This document shows, piece after piece, positions 16,818 through 24,790 of a DNA stretch of 55,261 nucleotides. The stretch is taken from contig NZ_JONK01000033.1 of the NCBI RefSeq assembly GCF_000711885.1, positions 1 to 55,261 of the forward strand, given 5' to 3'. The position numbers and the translations under genes are program-made. How positions within the stretch are numbered: the first letter of the stretch is position 1; each line of letters opens with the position of its first letter. This stretch comes from Chromobacterium haemolyticum DSM 19808 (GTDB lineage: Bacteria; Pseudomonadota; Gammaproteobacteria; Burkholderiales; Chromobacteriaceae). The notes beneath the pieces are model-generated. The model saw nothing but the letters and a program-made list of their open reading frames with translations. It did not search any database and had not been told where the DNA came from.

Positions 16818-18565
16818 CAGCTTCTCCTTTGTTGTTGGCTATTGGCGGCGTTGACGGCGGCGACGATATTGCCGTTTTGGACGTCGACGGTGACTTGGAT
16901 GGGTTGGGACAGCACACTGCTGAGCTGAGCCAGGGTAGATTGGAGCTGGCTAAGAAGCGCTTGTAATGCAGGGACCTCTTGATCTACCTTTGCCGCCATT
17001 GCCGTGGGATTGCCTCCCTTAACAGCATTTACAGCCTCTGAGCTTGGGGTCGCCCTTTTATTTGCTGCAATGGCTTTGCCGGCTGCAGGTTTGTTCCCCG
17101 CAGGCTTGGGTGTCACAGCCTTAGCTGGCTTGCCAACTGAAGCCGGTGGCTTAACGATTTCAGCAGGCTGTTTCGATGGCTTTTGCTCTATCGATTTATG
17201 GCCGTTAGAAGAAACTTCGATTCTTCCTTGTTTAAAGCCTTCCACCTTTTTCATGCCATCTAGCAAAGCTTCAAACTCGTTGGGCTTCAGATCCTTAATC
17301 TTTTTCCCATGTAAATCCAAGTTCCGACTTGCAGCCAACTTATGAATATTTTTTGCATAAGCAGCCACATCTGCCGTTCCTGAGTAATCGGAAATTGCAT
17401 ATTTTGGCAACATTTGCTCAATGGTTTTATTGCCATGTTGTCTAGTCAACAATTGAGACTTCGCTGCACGTCCAGCAGCCTCTGTTTCAAAGATGGCATT
17501 CCCCCACTGATCAAGGTCTATTACACCCTGATAGCGTTTACTTGCATCAGAGAGGGCTTGTTTTTTACTGCGCTTACTCTTATCTGTTTTATCAGCACTT
17601 CCGGCATAACCGAATTTCAGGTTACCGGGGTTATTATTACGCCATGAGACAGTGCCATCACTTCTGGTTTGCACTGAGCCATCTTTCATTTGATAAGTTC
17701 GAGTCTTACCAACGCTGGAAAGCAAGCCGACAATAGTTTGAGACTCACGACTATTTCCTGACCTTGTCACGCCAGCTTTAGGTGAGGTATCAGCTTCTTT
17801 TTTTATTGCAGCAATAGGTTTTTTTTCTTTCCCAGCCAAAATATTAAGCTGTTCTGACACATGATCAGAAGAGTGTCTGTTCTCAACTTGGTCAATAGCT
17901 GCACTTAGCAGTTGACCTGTCACCCCCCCTACAATAGCGCCTGGTATTTTTTGCTTCCACGTCATCTCTGCTTTCGGCAACGTAGTTTTTGACCCTAGAT
18001 GCGGCCCAGTCAAACCAGAAACGGCACTACCATCAACCACATAGTTTTTAAACGTCTTCGGCATGCCTTTCCCTACTGCAGGCAAGCCCAAACTCTTATT
18101 CTTTTCTTTATACTGCGGAGTTTTAACCACAGCACCTGCAGCAGCAGGATCTATCGTTGCTCCATCAAAGCCAAAAGATTGGGATACTGCTTGTGCAATT
18201 GCGCCACCTAAAGAGTGTCCTGTTACTAGAATATTTGCATTTTCCCCAGCTTCTTTTTTTATCTGCCGTGCAAAATCCATCCCCTGGCGAAACTGTTCAT
18301 CATAACGTCCACGTGCAATGTTTAAATCAGCTCCTGACACATCTCCTAAATCATCTGTTCCACGGTATGCAATCACTATTTGACCATCATTTTTATTACG
18401 AAACGAGACAGCGGCGAAGGAACCCTCTACTTTAGGCCATAGATTTAGCTCCCAATCTTTAAACTTCGGATCGCTTGCTAGCGCTTTAACAATGGTTTCT
18501 TCATCCTTGTAGGCTAGTTTAGAAAACTCTCCGAGCAATGCATCGTTTCTAACAGATGAAGTCAT
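16817..18565 (-). CDS. Lipase/peptidoglycan-hydrolase chimera at tape-measure position
   Basis: A 582-residue protein between the tube and gp43 genes, where Mu-like tails carry chaperone gp41 and tape measure gp42. Residues 1-200 form a class 3 lipase-like alpha/beta hydrolase: YRGTDD (68-72), GHSLGG (116-121, Ser118 nucleophile), Asp139 and His189 as candidate triad members. Residues 305-450 contain WRNNNPGNLKFG and a helical region with AIFETEAAGRAAKSQLL, as in phage-type peptidoglycan hydrolases. A Lys/Pro/Ala-rich linker (460-505) follows. Residues 525-582 (SQPIQVTVDVQNGNIVAAVN) look like the tail of Mu-type tape measures. DNA from about 17000 to 18560 is visibly AT-richer than either flank, while the last segment is GC-rich. 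There is no signal peptide or long coiled coil. Read as a recombinant cargo/tape-measure protein; its actual role is unknown. Confidence 0.75.
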   Translation of the reverse strand: MTSSVRNDALLGEFSKLAYKDEETIVKALASDPKFKDWELNLWPKVEGSFAAVSFRNKNDGQIVIAYRGTDDLGDVSGADLNIARGRYDEQFRQGMDFARQIKKEAGENANILVTGHSLGGAIAQAVSQSFGFDGATIDPAAAGAVVKTPQYKEKNKSLGLPAVGKGMPKTFKNYVVDGSAVSGLTGPHLGSKTTLPKAEMTWKQKIPGAIVGGVTGQLLSAAIDQVENRHSSDHVSEQLNILAGKEKKPIAAIKKEADTSPKAGVTRSGNSRESQTIVGLLSSVGKTRTYQMKDGSVQTRSDGTVSWRNNNPGNLKFGYAGSADKTDKSKRSKKQALSDASKRYQGVIDLDQWGNAIFETEAAGRAAKSQLLTRQHGNKTIEQMLPKYAISDYSGTADVAAYAKNIHKLAASRNLDLHGKKIKDLKPNEFEALLDGMKKVEGFKQGRIEVSSNGHKSIEQKPSKQPAEIVKPPASVGKPAKAVTPKPAGNKPAAGKAIAANKRATPSSEAVNAVKGGNPTAMAAKVDQEVPALQALLSQLQSTLAQLSSVLSQPIQVTVDVQNGNIVAAVNAANSQQQRRS

Positions 18566-18693
18566 TTAACCCCCAAGCATAGCCATGGCAAGCCCATGTT
18601 TGGACTTGATATTTAGAAGTATTGAAGCGCGTAGAATAAGCCGGCTCGGTGGAAAAAATTCCACCGGCCAAGCTAAACAGTTACTTCATTTAA

Positions 18694-19068
18694 TTACTCA
18701 ATGATTTTACGCAGCGACAACAGCTTGATATCGCGACGCGCTTCGCTTTCCACGCCGTATTTTTCGCCCACTTCCAGCGTGAAGCAGTCCAGGTAACTGG
18801 TGCGCTTGCCGCCTGGCGCTGCGGGGAACTCGGTCAGCTTGGCGCCTTCGATCGCTTCCCAGTCCAGCTCGCCGGACAGCGGGATGGAGACGGTGACGGA
18901 CAGCTCGTATTCCGAGATGCCGCGCGCGAAGCCGCGGGCGCGGCCGCTGCTGTTCATGGTTTTCACCAGCTTGCGGCCGGTCTTGCTGCTGACGTTCAGA
19001 TCAATGACGTCGATTTCCTGGCCGTTGACTTCCAGTACGATCGAACCTGCGTATTCTTTCAAAGCCAT
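18694..19068 (-). CDS. Tail tube protein (Mu gpM-like)
   Basis: A 124-residue tail tube protein of the Mu gpM family. It opens with YAGSIVLEVNGQEIDVIDLNV and has the usual KTGRKLVKTMNSSGRARGFARG and LSVTVSIPLSGELDWEAIEGA segments. It lies directly downstream of the sheath gene, the standard order. An RBS (AAAAGGAC) precedes the ATG at 19068. Next comes the lipase chimera after only 128 bp, too short to hold a gp41-type tail assembly chaperone. Confidence 0.9.
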   Translation of the reverse strand: MALKEYAGSIVLEVNGQEIDVIDLNVSSKTGRKLVKTMNSSGRARGFARGISEYELSVTVSIPLSGELDWEAIEGAKLTEFPAAPGGKRTSYLDCFTLEVGEKYGVESEARRDIKLLSLRKIIE

Positions 19069-19254
19069 GTGAATGTCCTTTTCGGTTTCATGTGGGCGGC
19101 CCGGCCGGTTTGGCGGCGGGCAGCCGGATCAAGCGTTAACGGGGAAAACTTGGTCCGCTCGGGTAAAAGCGCAGGGGTCAGCCGCGCCGCCGCGGACCGT
19201 GGGTTTGCTACGGCAAGGCGACGCAGAGCACCCGGCGCGTTTACCCCGCGCCGC

Positions 19255-20676
19255 TTACAGCAGCAGATCGATGCGGCCGGCGAACACATGCAGGCCGTTG
19301 ACCACGTCCACCGGGATCTTGGCGTCCAGACGGTTCACGTCTTGCGCGTCGCGCTCGACGATCAGGCCGTCCTTGTTCGCTTCCACCGCCTCGATGATTT
19401 CCAGCTCTTCCAGCTTGTAGAGCACGTCCAGCAGCTCAGAGCGGACCTTGGACGGGGTGCGGTCGGACAGCTTCTCGCGCGGGAAACGCAAGGCCACGCG
19501 TTCGCGGCAGGCGCGGCGCACGTAGTCCAGGGTGCGGATCGTGGTCAGATCCAGCAGCGACACATCGTCCACGCCCTGGGCGTCCTTGGTGTAAGTGCTG
19601 ATGGAGCGCACGATCTGCACGCGTTCGCCCGGGCCTACTTCCAGCGGAGTCACGCCGTTGTAGAGCGCGTTTTCCTGCTCGGTGCGGCTGGTGCGGGCGG
19701 CCAGTTCCACTACGTCCAGGCCTTTGAGTTCCAGGGTATTCAGCGGACGGGCCGGATCTTCCTCGCTGGCGATCACCGCGGCGTAAGCGGCGGCCAATTC
19801 GCCCGGCAGCTTGGAGGAACCGCGATACCAGGCGGCGCTCACGCGGCCGCAGGCCAGTTTGGACGCGACGGCGCTGACTTCCGACAGCGCGCCGACGGCG
19901 CCGACCACGCCGATGGCGCCGCGTTGCTCCATAGGGCCGGACACGAAGTCCAGATGGGTGCGCAGCGCGGTGAAAGCGGCGTCGTTATTGAACGGGTTGA
20001 CCACAATGTGGTGGCCGCCGCTCACCACGGCAGCCAGCGCCGGAGCAATGTCCGGATCGGCTGCGCCGCCCTTCATCGCGCCCACGGTGATGCCAAGACC
20101 GGCAATCTGTTCCTGCGCTTTCAGCGTGATGGCGTTGCCTGCGGCGCCCTTGTGACGGGCGGTGAGGGTCAGCACTTCCTTGGCGACCGCGGCGGTCACC
20201 GGCAAATCCGCCAACTTATCTACAGCGGCCTTGGCGGCGGCGGCGATTTTGGCGGCGTCGTCGCCGGCGGCCACGGCCACGTCGATACGGCGGCCGCCGA
20301 TAAACAGGCTGGCCACGCCGGCGCCGGTGGCCGGGCCGGTAAAGGTGAAGGAGCCGACGGCGGCGGCGGCGCTGTCCGCGTCGTCAACCGAGATCACGCT
20401 CAGTTGCAGATAGGGGTTGGCGTTGATGGCGGCGCGGGCCAGCAGGTGGGCGTAGGAGCCGCGGCCGAAAGCCTGGGCGGCCTGCTCGTCGCTGAACACG
20501 TCCAGCGCGGCCAGAGCCGGCTGAGCGGCGTCGGCGAAACGCTGGCCGATCACCAGTACGCGTTGCGGGTTGCCCGGCAGGGTGCGCACCGCCAGCTTGG
20601 TGTTGAACTCAAAGTATTTGCCCGGCTTGCGGATGGACGCCGGAATCTGGTCGAAGCTGATGTTGGGGCTGGCCAT
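19255..20676 (-). CDS. Contractile tail sheath protein (Mu gpL-like)
   Basis: A 473-residue sheath protein, the defining component of contractile tails. Family segments include the start ISFDQIPASIRKPGKYFEFNT, FSDEQAAQAFGRGSYAHLL, NPYLQLSVISV and the C-terminal RTLDYVRRACRERVALRFPREKL, DRTPSKVRSELLDVLYKLEE. An RBS (AGGAGCCC) stands upstream. Followed after 186 bp, with no gene seen in the gap, by the tube gene. Its presence makes this an R-type (contractile) particle rather than a flexible one. Confidence 0.93.
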   Translation of the reverse strand: MASPNISFDQIPASIRKPGKYFEFNTKLAVRTLPGNPQRVLVIGQRFADAAQPALAALDVFSDEQAAQAFGRGSYAHLLARAAINANPYLQLSVISVDDADSAAAAVGSFTFTGPATGAGVASLFIGGRRIDVAVAAGDDAAKIAAAAKAAVDKLADLPVTAAVAKEVLTLTARHKGAAGNAITLKAQEQIAGLGITVGAMKGGAADPDIAPALAAVVSGGHHIVVNPFNNDAAFTALRTHLDFVSGPMEQRGAIGVVGAVGALSEVSAVASKLACGRVSAAWYRGSSKLPGELAAAYAAVIASEEDPARPLNTLELKGLDVVELAARTSRTEQENALYNGVTPLEVGPGERVQIVRSISTYTKDAQGVDDVSLLDLTTIRTLDYVRRACRERVALRFPREKLSDRTPSKVRSELLDVLYKLEELEIIEAVEANKDGLIVERDAQDVNRLDAKIPVDVVNGLHVFAGRIDLLL

Positions 20677-20751
20677 AAAGTATGGGCTCCTGATTGATGC
20701 GGTTGGGGAAAAGTCGCCGCGCCGGACGGCGCGACGGGATGCTGCGAAAAA

Positions 20752-21450
20752 TCAACTAACGGGCGGCTTGGGCTGCAGCACGACATCCTGGGCTTTGACG
20801 CCCGGCTTGCCGTCCAAGCGATAATCCAGCCGGGTGCTGCGCCATTCGGCGGCGGTGCCTTCCAGCCGACCGCCAAAGCGGGCGAACAACTGGTCCGGAT
20901 CGGCCTCGCCCTGAGGCGACGGCCAATGGCCGTTGTCCAGCGCTTCGTCCAGCCAGTGAGTGGCGAAATCGCAGGCCACTAGGCTCCACGGTTCGCCGTC
21001 GCGCTGCGCCTGGCCCAGAGGGCGCACTTGCTCGGGCATCAAGGGCGACACCGCCAGGCCGAAATCCTGAGCCGCCAGCAAGCGGCGCACCGCGTAAACC
21101 AGCTGCCAGACGCCGGCGCCGGCGTAGCCGCGATCCGCCTGCAGCCGATCTCCGACAATGACGGTGAAACGGGCCTGCGTCTTGTAGCGCTGGCGTTGGC
21201 TGGCCGAGGGCTGGCAGGCGGTGACGCCGCCGGCTACGGTCCACAAGGCCGGCAAGCGCGCCAGCGCCTGCGGATTCAGGCCCGGACTGCCCGCCGCCGG
21301 CGTCAGCCGGCTTTGGTGACGGCCTTGCGCCAGATCCAGCCCGCAGAGCCCGGTTTCGTCCAAGTCGGCCGCCACTTCGCGCACCATGCGGCCCAGACCC
21401 TGGCGCAGGCGGTCGGCGATGGCGTCTTGCAGTTGGATCAGCTGGGACAT
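20752..21450 (-). CDS. Mu gp37-like protein (DUF1834 type)
   Basis: A 232-residue protein in the position of Mu gp37, upstream of the sheath. Family-type features are QLIQLQDAIADRLRQGL at the start, the RYKTQARFTVIVGDRLQADRGYAG segment and GVWQLVYAVRRLLAAQDFGL. Gp37-family proteins resemble tail terminator or completion proteins. Here it may cap the tube of a particle with no head. It is the first structural gene after the LamG fibre, and all head genes normally found before it are absent. Confidence 0.82.
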   Translation of the reverse strand: MSQLIQLQDAIADRLRQGLGRMVREVAADLDETGLCGLDLAQGRHQSRLTPAAGSPGLNPQALARLPALWTVAGGVTACQPSASQRQRYKTQARFTVIVGDRLQADRGYAGAGVWQLVYAVRRLLAAQDFGLAVSPLMPEQVRPLGQAQRDGEPWSLVACDFATHWLDEALDNGHWPSPQGEADPDQLFARFGGRLEGTAAEWRSTRLDYRLDGKPGVKAQDVVLQPKPPVS

Positions 21451-21566
21451 GATTTCCTCAATGATTCATCGGTTTATCGATAAGGCTATTGTCTCGCGCC
21501 CGCGGTTGTGGGCTTAGCTGAGCGATGTCAGTGGAATGGGCTAGCCGCGGGCGCGGCCGGGGAGGA

Positions 21567-22847
21567 TCAGGCCTTGATGCAGGCCAAGAGGGCTATGTTG
21601 CGCGGGCGAGCTGCGCCGACCGAGCTGACGTAGTTGCTCAGCGCGCCCTTGACGCCGGTTACGTAGTGCATTTCCAGGCCTGGGTAGCCCGCCAGGTCTG
21701 GAACATCCGCGCCGAAGGCGGCGGTGCCGGCGGCGGCCTGCCCTGTGCCCACATTGGTGCTGATGTTGTAGAGCTCGTTGTCGCTGAAGTACTCGTTGAC
21801 GGCGACCAGAGTGCCTTTCTGCGCACTGCCGAGCTTGCGAGCCAGATCCACGCCGCGCCCATCATCCCAGCCGCGGATGAACTCGCCACGCAGGTCGGGC
21901 AGTTGAAACAGCTCCGTGTGTTCAGGGCGAGAGGAGCCGGTCTGCTCGCTAGGCGGAGTGAACTCGACCAGATAGCGGCATTTCTTGGAGATCATCCAAT
22001 CCTGAAAGTAGCCGCCGGCAGAGTCGGCGTAAACCGGGTCGTGACCATCTACTGAAAACACAATGGTGTTGTCCGGAATATTGACCTTCAGCTCAGTCTT
22101 CAAGCTCCACACCAGCTTGCCGTCGACAAAGAGTCGATAGGTCGCGCCGTCGTAACACAGCGCGATGTGGTACCAGCGGGTCTCGGGAAAAGTATTGGCC
22201 AGGCCCTGCACGCCTTCACAGATGAAACCGGAGCCTGGGCCGGCCAGCCAAACCATTGGTGCCTTGGTCTGCGAGTGGATACCTAGGCCGATCTCGCCCC
22301 AAGGCGCCGAAGCGTTCATGCCGAAGACCCAATTGGGATGACCGGTGAACATCGGGTAATGCCAGCCTTCAATGGTGAAAGCATCCGGGTTGAACTTGCT
22401 TTGTACAGTGAAACGGGCGTAATTGCCCTTGGCCTTGGTTTGCAGACTGGTTTTACCGAATTTGCTTTGTTCGGAGCTCTGGCTCGCGGAGCCTACCAGC
22501 ACTGCCTCTTTACCGCTGACCAGATCGATCAGTTTGTTGCGATCGTCAAACTTGAGCAGCGCTTGGATATCCGCGTCCATTTCCTTATTAGCGAACATGT
22601 CGCCAATGGCTTGGTACAAGGACGCGTACTGCTGTTTGGACACCAGCGTGCCATCCGCCTTGAGCCAGCCTGCCGGCGCTTCCTTTCGGGCGAAATACTG
22701 GATGGCGCCGCTCGGAACCGAAGCGCCCGAGTTTGCGCCGTCGTTGCAGCAGCCCTGATTCATTTCGATACGCACGGGGTTGGTTTCAGCTTGCCCCAGG
22801 ACATTGACCTGGAATTGCGGTTTGATACAGACAGTCGTGTTCGACAT
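21567..22847 (-). CDS. Fibre with LamG-like domain inside collar (fibre D)
   Basis: A 426-residue fibre unlike the other three at its N-terminus. Its collar domain is split: SGAIQYFARKEAPAGWLKAD and YASLYQAIGDMF stand at residues 46-87, and FQLPDLRGEFIRGWDDGRG only at about residue 320. Between them is a concanavalin/LamG-like domain with SKFNPDAFTIEGWHYP, RWYHIALCYDGATYRLFVDGKLV and VFSVDG, a common carbohydrate-binding fold. The C-terminus RPRNIALLACIKA is the same as in fibres A and C. It sits at the opposite end of the tail gene set, before gp37. Probably a glycan-binding receptor protein or a tail tip decoration. Confidence 0.8.
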   Translation of the reverse strand: MSNTTVCIKPQFQVNVLGQAETNPVRIEMNQGCCNDGANSGASVPSGAIQYFARKEAPAGWLKADGTLVSKQQYASLYQAIGDMFANKEMDADIQALLKFDDRNKLIDLVSGKEAVLVGSASQSSEQSKFGKTSLQTKAKGNYARFTVQSKFNPDAFTIEGWHYPMFTGHPNWVFGMNASAPWGEIGLGIHSQTKAPMVWLAGPGSGFICEGVQGLANTFPETRWYHIALCYDGATYRLFVDGKLVWSLKTELKVNIPDNTIVFSVDGHDPVYADSAGGYFQDWMISKKCRYLVEFTPPSEQTGSSRPEHTELFQLPDLRGEFIRGWDDGRGVDLARKLGSAQKGTLVAVNEYFSDNELYNISTNVGTGQAAAGTAAFGADVPDLAGYPGLEMHYVTGVKGALSNYVSSVGAARPRNIALLACIKA

Positions 22848-23004
22848 CTGATTCTCCTTCTCTGGGTTAATTGAATACGTTGAAGAATCGGCATCGCGCC
22901 TTGGCGTTGTTACCGACTTGAAGCGCGTGGATGAGGATAGGAAAATGGCTTGGAATCGGCGTCGAAATGCTCGTGCCGCATTTGCGCCAAAGCTGTTTGC
23001 AAGC

Positions 23005-23220
23005 TCAGTGGATCAAGCGCTTGAGAAATTCCCCCAGCAGCGTCACCGCCAACGCGGACAAAGCGCCGGACATGGCGCCGCTGCGCGCGGCCTGGACTTC
23101 GACGTCTCGCAGGCGGCCATCCAGTTCTTCCAGTTTTTTGTCTTGTTTGGCGAGGTGCGCCACGATCATGTCGAGCTTGCCTTCTATGCGGCCCAGGGCC
23201 ATCAGATTGTCATGTTCCAC
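23005..23220 (-). CDS. Small XhlA-like coiled-coil membrane protein
   Basis: A 71-residue protein starting at GTG 23220, chosen because AAAGGTGGG stands upstream at good spacing and translation follows the preceding gene's stop by 14 bp. It has a coiled coil (GRIEGKLDMIVAHLAKQDKK and LEELDGRLRDVE) and a C-terminal membrane segment (GAMSGALSALAVTLLGEFL). This plan matches XhlA/BhlA-type proteins that accompany phage holins. The start codon lies inside a parS-like sequence. It lies at the end of the lysis block. Confidence 0.72.
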   Translation of the reverse strand: MEHDNLMALGRIEGKLDMIVAHLAKQDKKLEELDGRLRDVEVQAARSGAMSGALSALAVTLLGEFLKRLIH

Positions 23221-23227
23221 GTGAAAC
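23214..23227 (-). promoter_or_regulatory. parS-like site 2
   Basis: GTTCCACGTGAAAC on the plus strand, a full match to the ParB-binding core GTTNCACGTGAAAC; with flanks it reads TGTTCCACGTGAAACC. It overlaps the GTG start codon and leader of the XhlA-like gene. Confidence 0.7.
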
Positions 23228-23234
23228 CCACCTT

Positions 23235-23432
23235 TCAGCCTTCGGCCAGTTGTTGGCAAATCACGCAGCGGGTGCAACTGGGCATGATTGCCCTGCGCGC
23301 GGACGAGATGGGGTCGCCGCAATCCTCGCAGTGGCTGTAGCCGGCCTGATCAAACTGTTGGTAATGACGGGCAATGGCTTGCTCGCGGAACTCGGTCTCC
23401 AGCTCGCTGGCCCGATCGAAAAAATCGCTCAT
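23235..23432 (-). CDS. TraR/DksA-like zinc finger protein
   Basis: A 65-residue protein with a four-cysteine zinc finger, CEDCGDPISSARR then CTRCVICQ, the pattern of phage TraR/DksA-like proteins. The N-terminal part (DRASELETEFREQAIARHYQ) is helical. Full DksA inserts into the RNA polymerase secondary channel; small phage forms such as TraR mimic DksA with ppGpp and shift transcription. An RBS (AAGGACC) precedes the ATG at 23432. It lies between the spanin and XhlA-like genes. Confidence 0.85.
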   Translation of the reverse strand: MSDFFDRASELETEFREQAIARHYQQFDQAGYSHCEDCGDPISSARRAIMPSCTRCVICQQLAEG

Positions 23433-23434
23433 GG

Positions 23435-24007
23435 TTATGGTCCTTCGGAAGTAAACAGCCCGCCGAGCGCCGTCAGCCTTTGTTCCAGCTGTTGGCACCA
23501 GGCGCCGTAGTCGGCGGCATGAGCCAGGAGGTCTGCTGCCGGTAGCCCGGCGCCGGCGGCGGCGGCTTGATTGGGATTTGCAATAGAAACGGAGTCGGTT
23601 GCGGACATTGAGGGGGCGGAATAACCGAGGACTTGCCGGTAGAGGCGCAGGCTGTCAGGGCCAAGGCCGCCATAGCGGCCGCCATCCTGTTGCACGACAT
23701 ATTCGATCCTTTGTTTCTGGTCTTGCAGCCGCTGCTGCAGATCCTGTTGTTGACTCAGCAAGCGCGCTTCTTGCCGGCCCAGCAGTTCGCGCAAGCGTTG
23801 CTGCTGTTGCAAAGCGGCCTGCAATTGCCGTTGGGCGCGCTCGGCCTCGGCGGCCTGACGGCCTTGATCCGCCGCCCGCTGTTCGGCCAAGCGCGCGCGC
23901 CAGCCCTCCGCGCCGTGGCGCAGCCCCAGCGGATAGGCCAGGCACGCCGCCAACAACGGCGGCAGCAGCCAGCTTCCCAGCTTCAACCATGCGGGCACCG
24001 GGCCCAT
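23435..24007 (-). CDS. Inner-membrane spanin subunit (Rz-like)
   Basis: A 190-residue protein with one N-terminal membrane segment (LKLGSWLLPPLLAACLAYPL) and a long Gln/Arg/Glu-rich periplasmic coiled coil (about residues 35-110), the layout of Rz-type i-spanins that fuse inner and outer membranes in the last step of lysis. The start at 24007 overlaps the holin stop (TGATG). A second frame inside it encodes the matching lipoprotein. It ends by TAA three bases before the DksA-like start. Confidence 0.83.
   Translation of the reverse strand: MGPVPAWLKLGSWLLPPLLAACLAYPLGLRHGAEGWRARLAEQRAADQGRQAAEAERAQRQLQAALQQQQRLRELLGRQEARLLSQQQDLQQRLQDQKQRIEYVVQQDGGRYGGLGPDSLRLYRQVLGYSAPSMSATDSVSIANPNQAAAAGAGLPAADLLAHAADYGAWCQQLEQRLTALGGLFTSEGP
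23473..23700 (-). CDS. Outer-membrane spanin lipoprotein (Rz1-like), embedded
   Basis: A 75-residue frame lying wholly inside the Rz-like gene in another reading frame. It has a short hydrophobic start and a lipobox (ALALTAC), then a proline-rich mature part (VIPPPQCPQPTPF and IPIKPPPPAPG). Embedded, proline-rich lipoproteins are the classic Rz1 arrangement. The exact start among ATGs at residues 1, 6 and 10 is uncertain. Partner of the Rz-like protein above. Confidence 0.82.
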   Translation of the reverse strand: MSCNRMAAAMAALALTACASTGKSSVIPPPQCPQPTPFLLQIPIKPPPPAPGYRQQTSWLMPPTTAPGANSWNKG

Positions 24008-24231
24008 CAGCGGCCGCCTCGATCCCGCCAGGCGGCGATCAGACGCAAACCCGCGGAGTAGCCGCCGACAATGCCGAGATAAATCAGCCAGATATCCGCG
24101 CCCAAGGTGCCGCGCAGCCCTTCCACCACGAACAACAGCGTGGCGGCCGCGCAGGCGATGTTCGCCCACAGCCGAGAATGGCTCAGCCGGCGGCCGCCGG
24201 GCCGGGTCAGCAAATCGGACAGACGCATCAT
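24007..24231 (-). CDS. Putative holin
   Basis: A 74-residue protein with two hydrophobic segments (LWANIACAAATLLFVVEGL and IWLIYLGIVGGYSAGLRL) and a basic N-terminus (RLSDLLTRPGGRRLSHSR). Between the endolysin and spanin genes, this two-segment plan points to a small class II-like holin, although holins share little sequence and the call rests on place and shape. It overlaps the endolysin stop by four bases and the Rz start by one to three, so the lysis genes are coupled. Confidence 0.72.
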   Translation of the reverse strand: MMRLSDLLTRPGGRRLSHSRLWANIACAAATLLFVVEGLRGTLGADIWLIYLGIVGGYSAGLRLIAAWRDRGGR

Positions 24232-24650
24232 TTCTTCTCCTTGTCGAGGCTGGTCGAATTCAACTCAAAGTGGGGAAACTCGCGGAACGGCGCGTCGGCC
24301 CTGCCGTACCAGTTCAGGCCCAGCGCGGCGCCGATCTCGCCCATCACCTGCCAGTGCGGATGGTGGGCGTCCCAGACCGGCTTGCCGCCGATCAGCGGGA
24401 CTACGTCGAAAGCTCGCGCCGCCGGACTGCCGTGCAACATGGCGTTGTGCGCGGACTGGCCCGCGCGGGCGTTGGTCACCTTCGGCCCAGGCCGGGAACG
24501 GCCCTGAGCGAACAAGGCGTCCTGTTCCGCGCCGGAACGCCAGGTGCAGGTGATCAAGGCCTCAACGCCGGCGTCGCGGCAGCGCCGTACAAACGCCTCG
24601 GCCAAGGGTTGCAACTGCGGATGCAGGTCGGAAATAGCTCTGCTGGCCAT
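24228..24650 (-). CDS. M15-type endolysin (L-Ala-D-Glu peptidase-like)
   Basis: A 140-residue peptidoglycan peptidase of the M15 (VanY/endolysin) type. Zinc-ligand motifs are SAHNAMLHGSPAARAFDVV (His and Asp of the S-x-H-x(n)-D pattern) and the late H of REFPHFEL. GRSRPGPKVTNARAGQS matches the family loop before the first ligand. The ATG at 24650 starts MASRAISDLHPQLQPLAEAF, the usual beginning of this endolysin group, with an AAGGAG site upstream. There is no signal peptide, so release would depend on the holin that follows. It would open the cell to free the tail particles. Confidence 0.87.
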   Translation of the reverse strand: MASRAISDLHPQLQPLAEAFVRRCRDAGVEALITCTWRSGAEQDALFAQGRSRPGPKVTNARAGQSAHNAMLHGSPAARAFDVVPLIGGKPVWDAHHPHWQVMGEIGAALGLNWYGRADAPFREFPHFELNSTSLDKEKK

Positions 24651-24790
24651 GAAGACTCCTTGTTGTTGACGAAACGTGGCACATTGGCCGGCCGTCATGC
24701 GCGGCGCGCGCGCAGCCCTGCCAGGCATGGACGGAACCGGCTAGAAACAAACAGGAGAAATCGGAAGAGAGGGGGAGGCGGCGTATAGCC

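Noticed and set aside
19069-19254. Gene in the gap between tube and sheath
   Set aside because: Only short arginine-rich frames exist with no start signals or likeness; probably an untranslated spacer.
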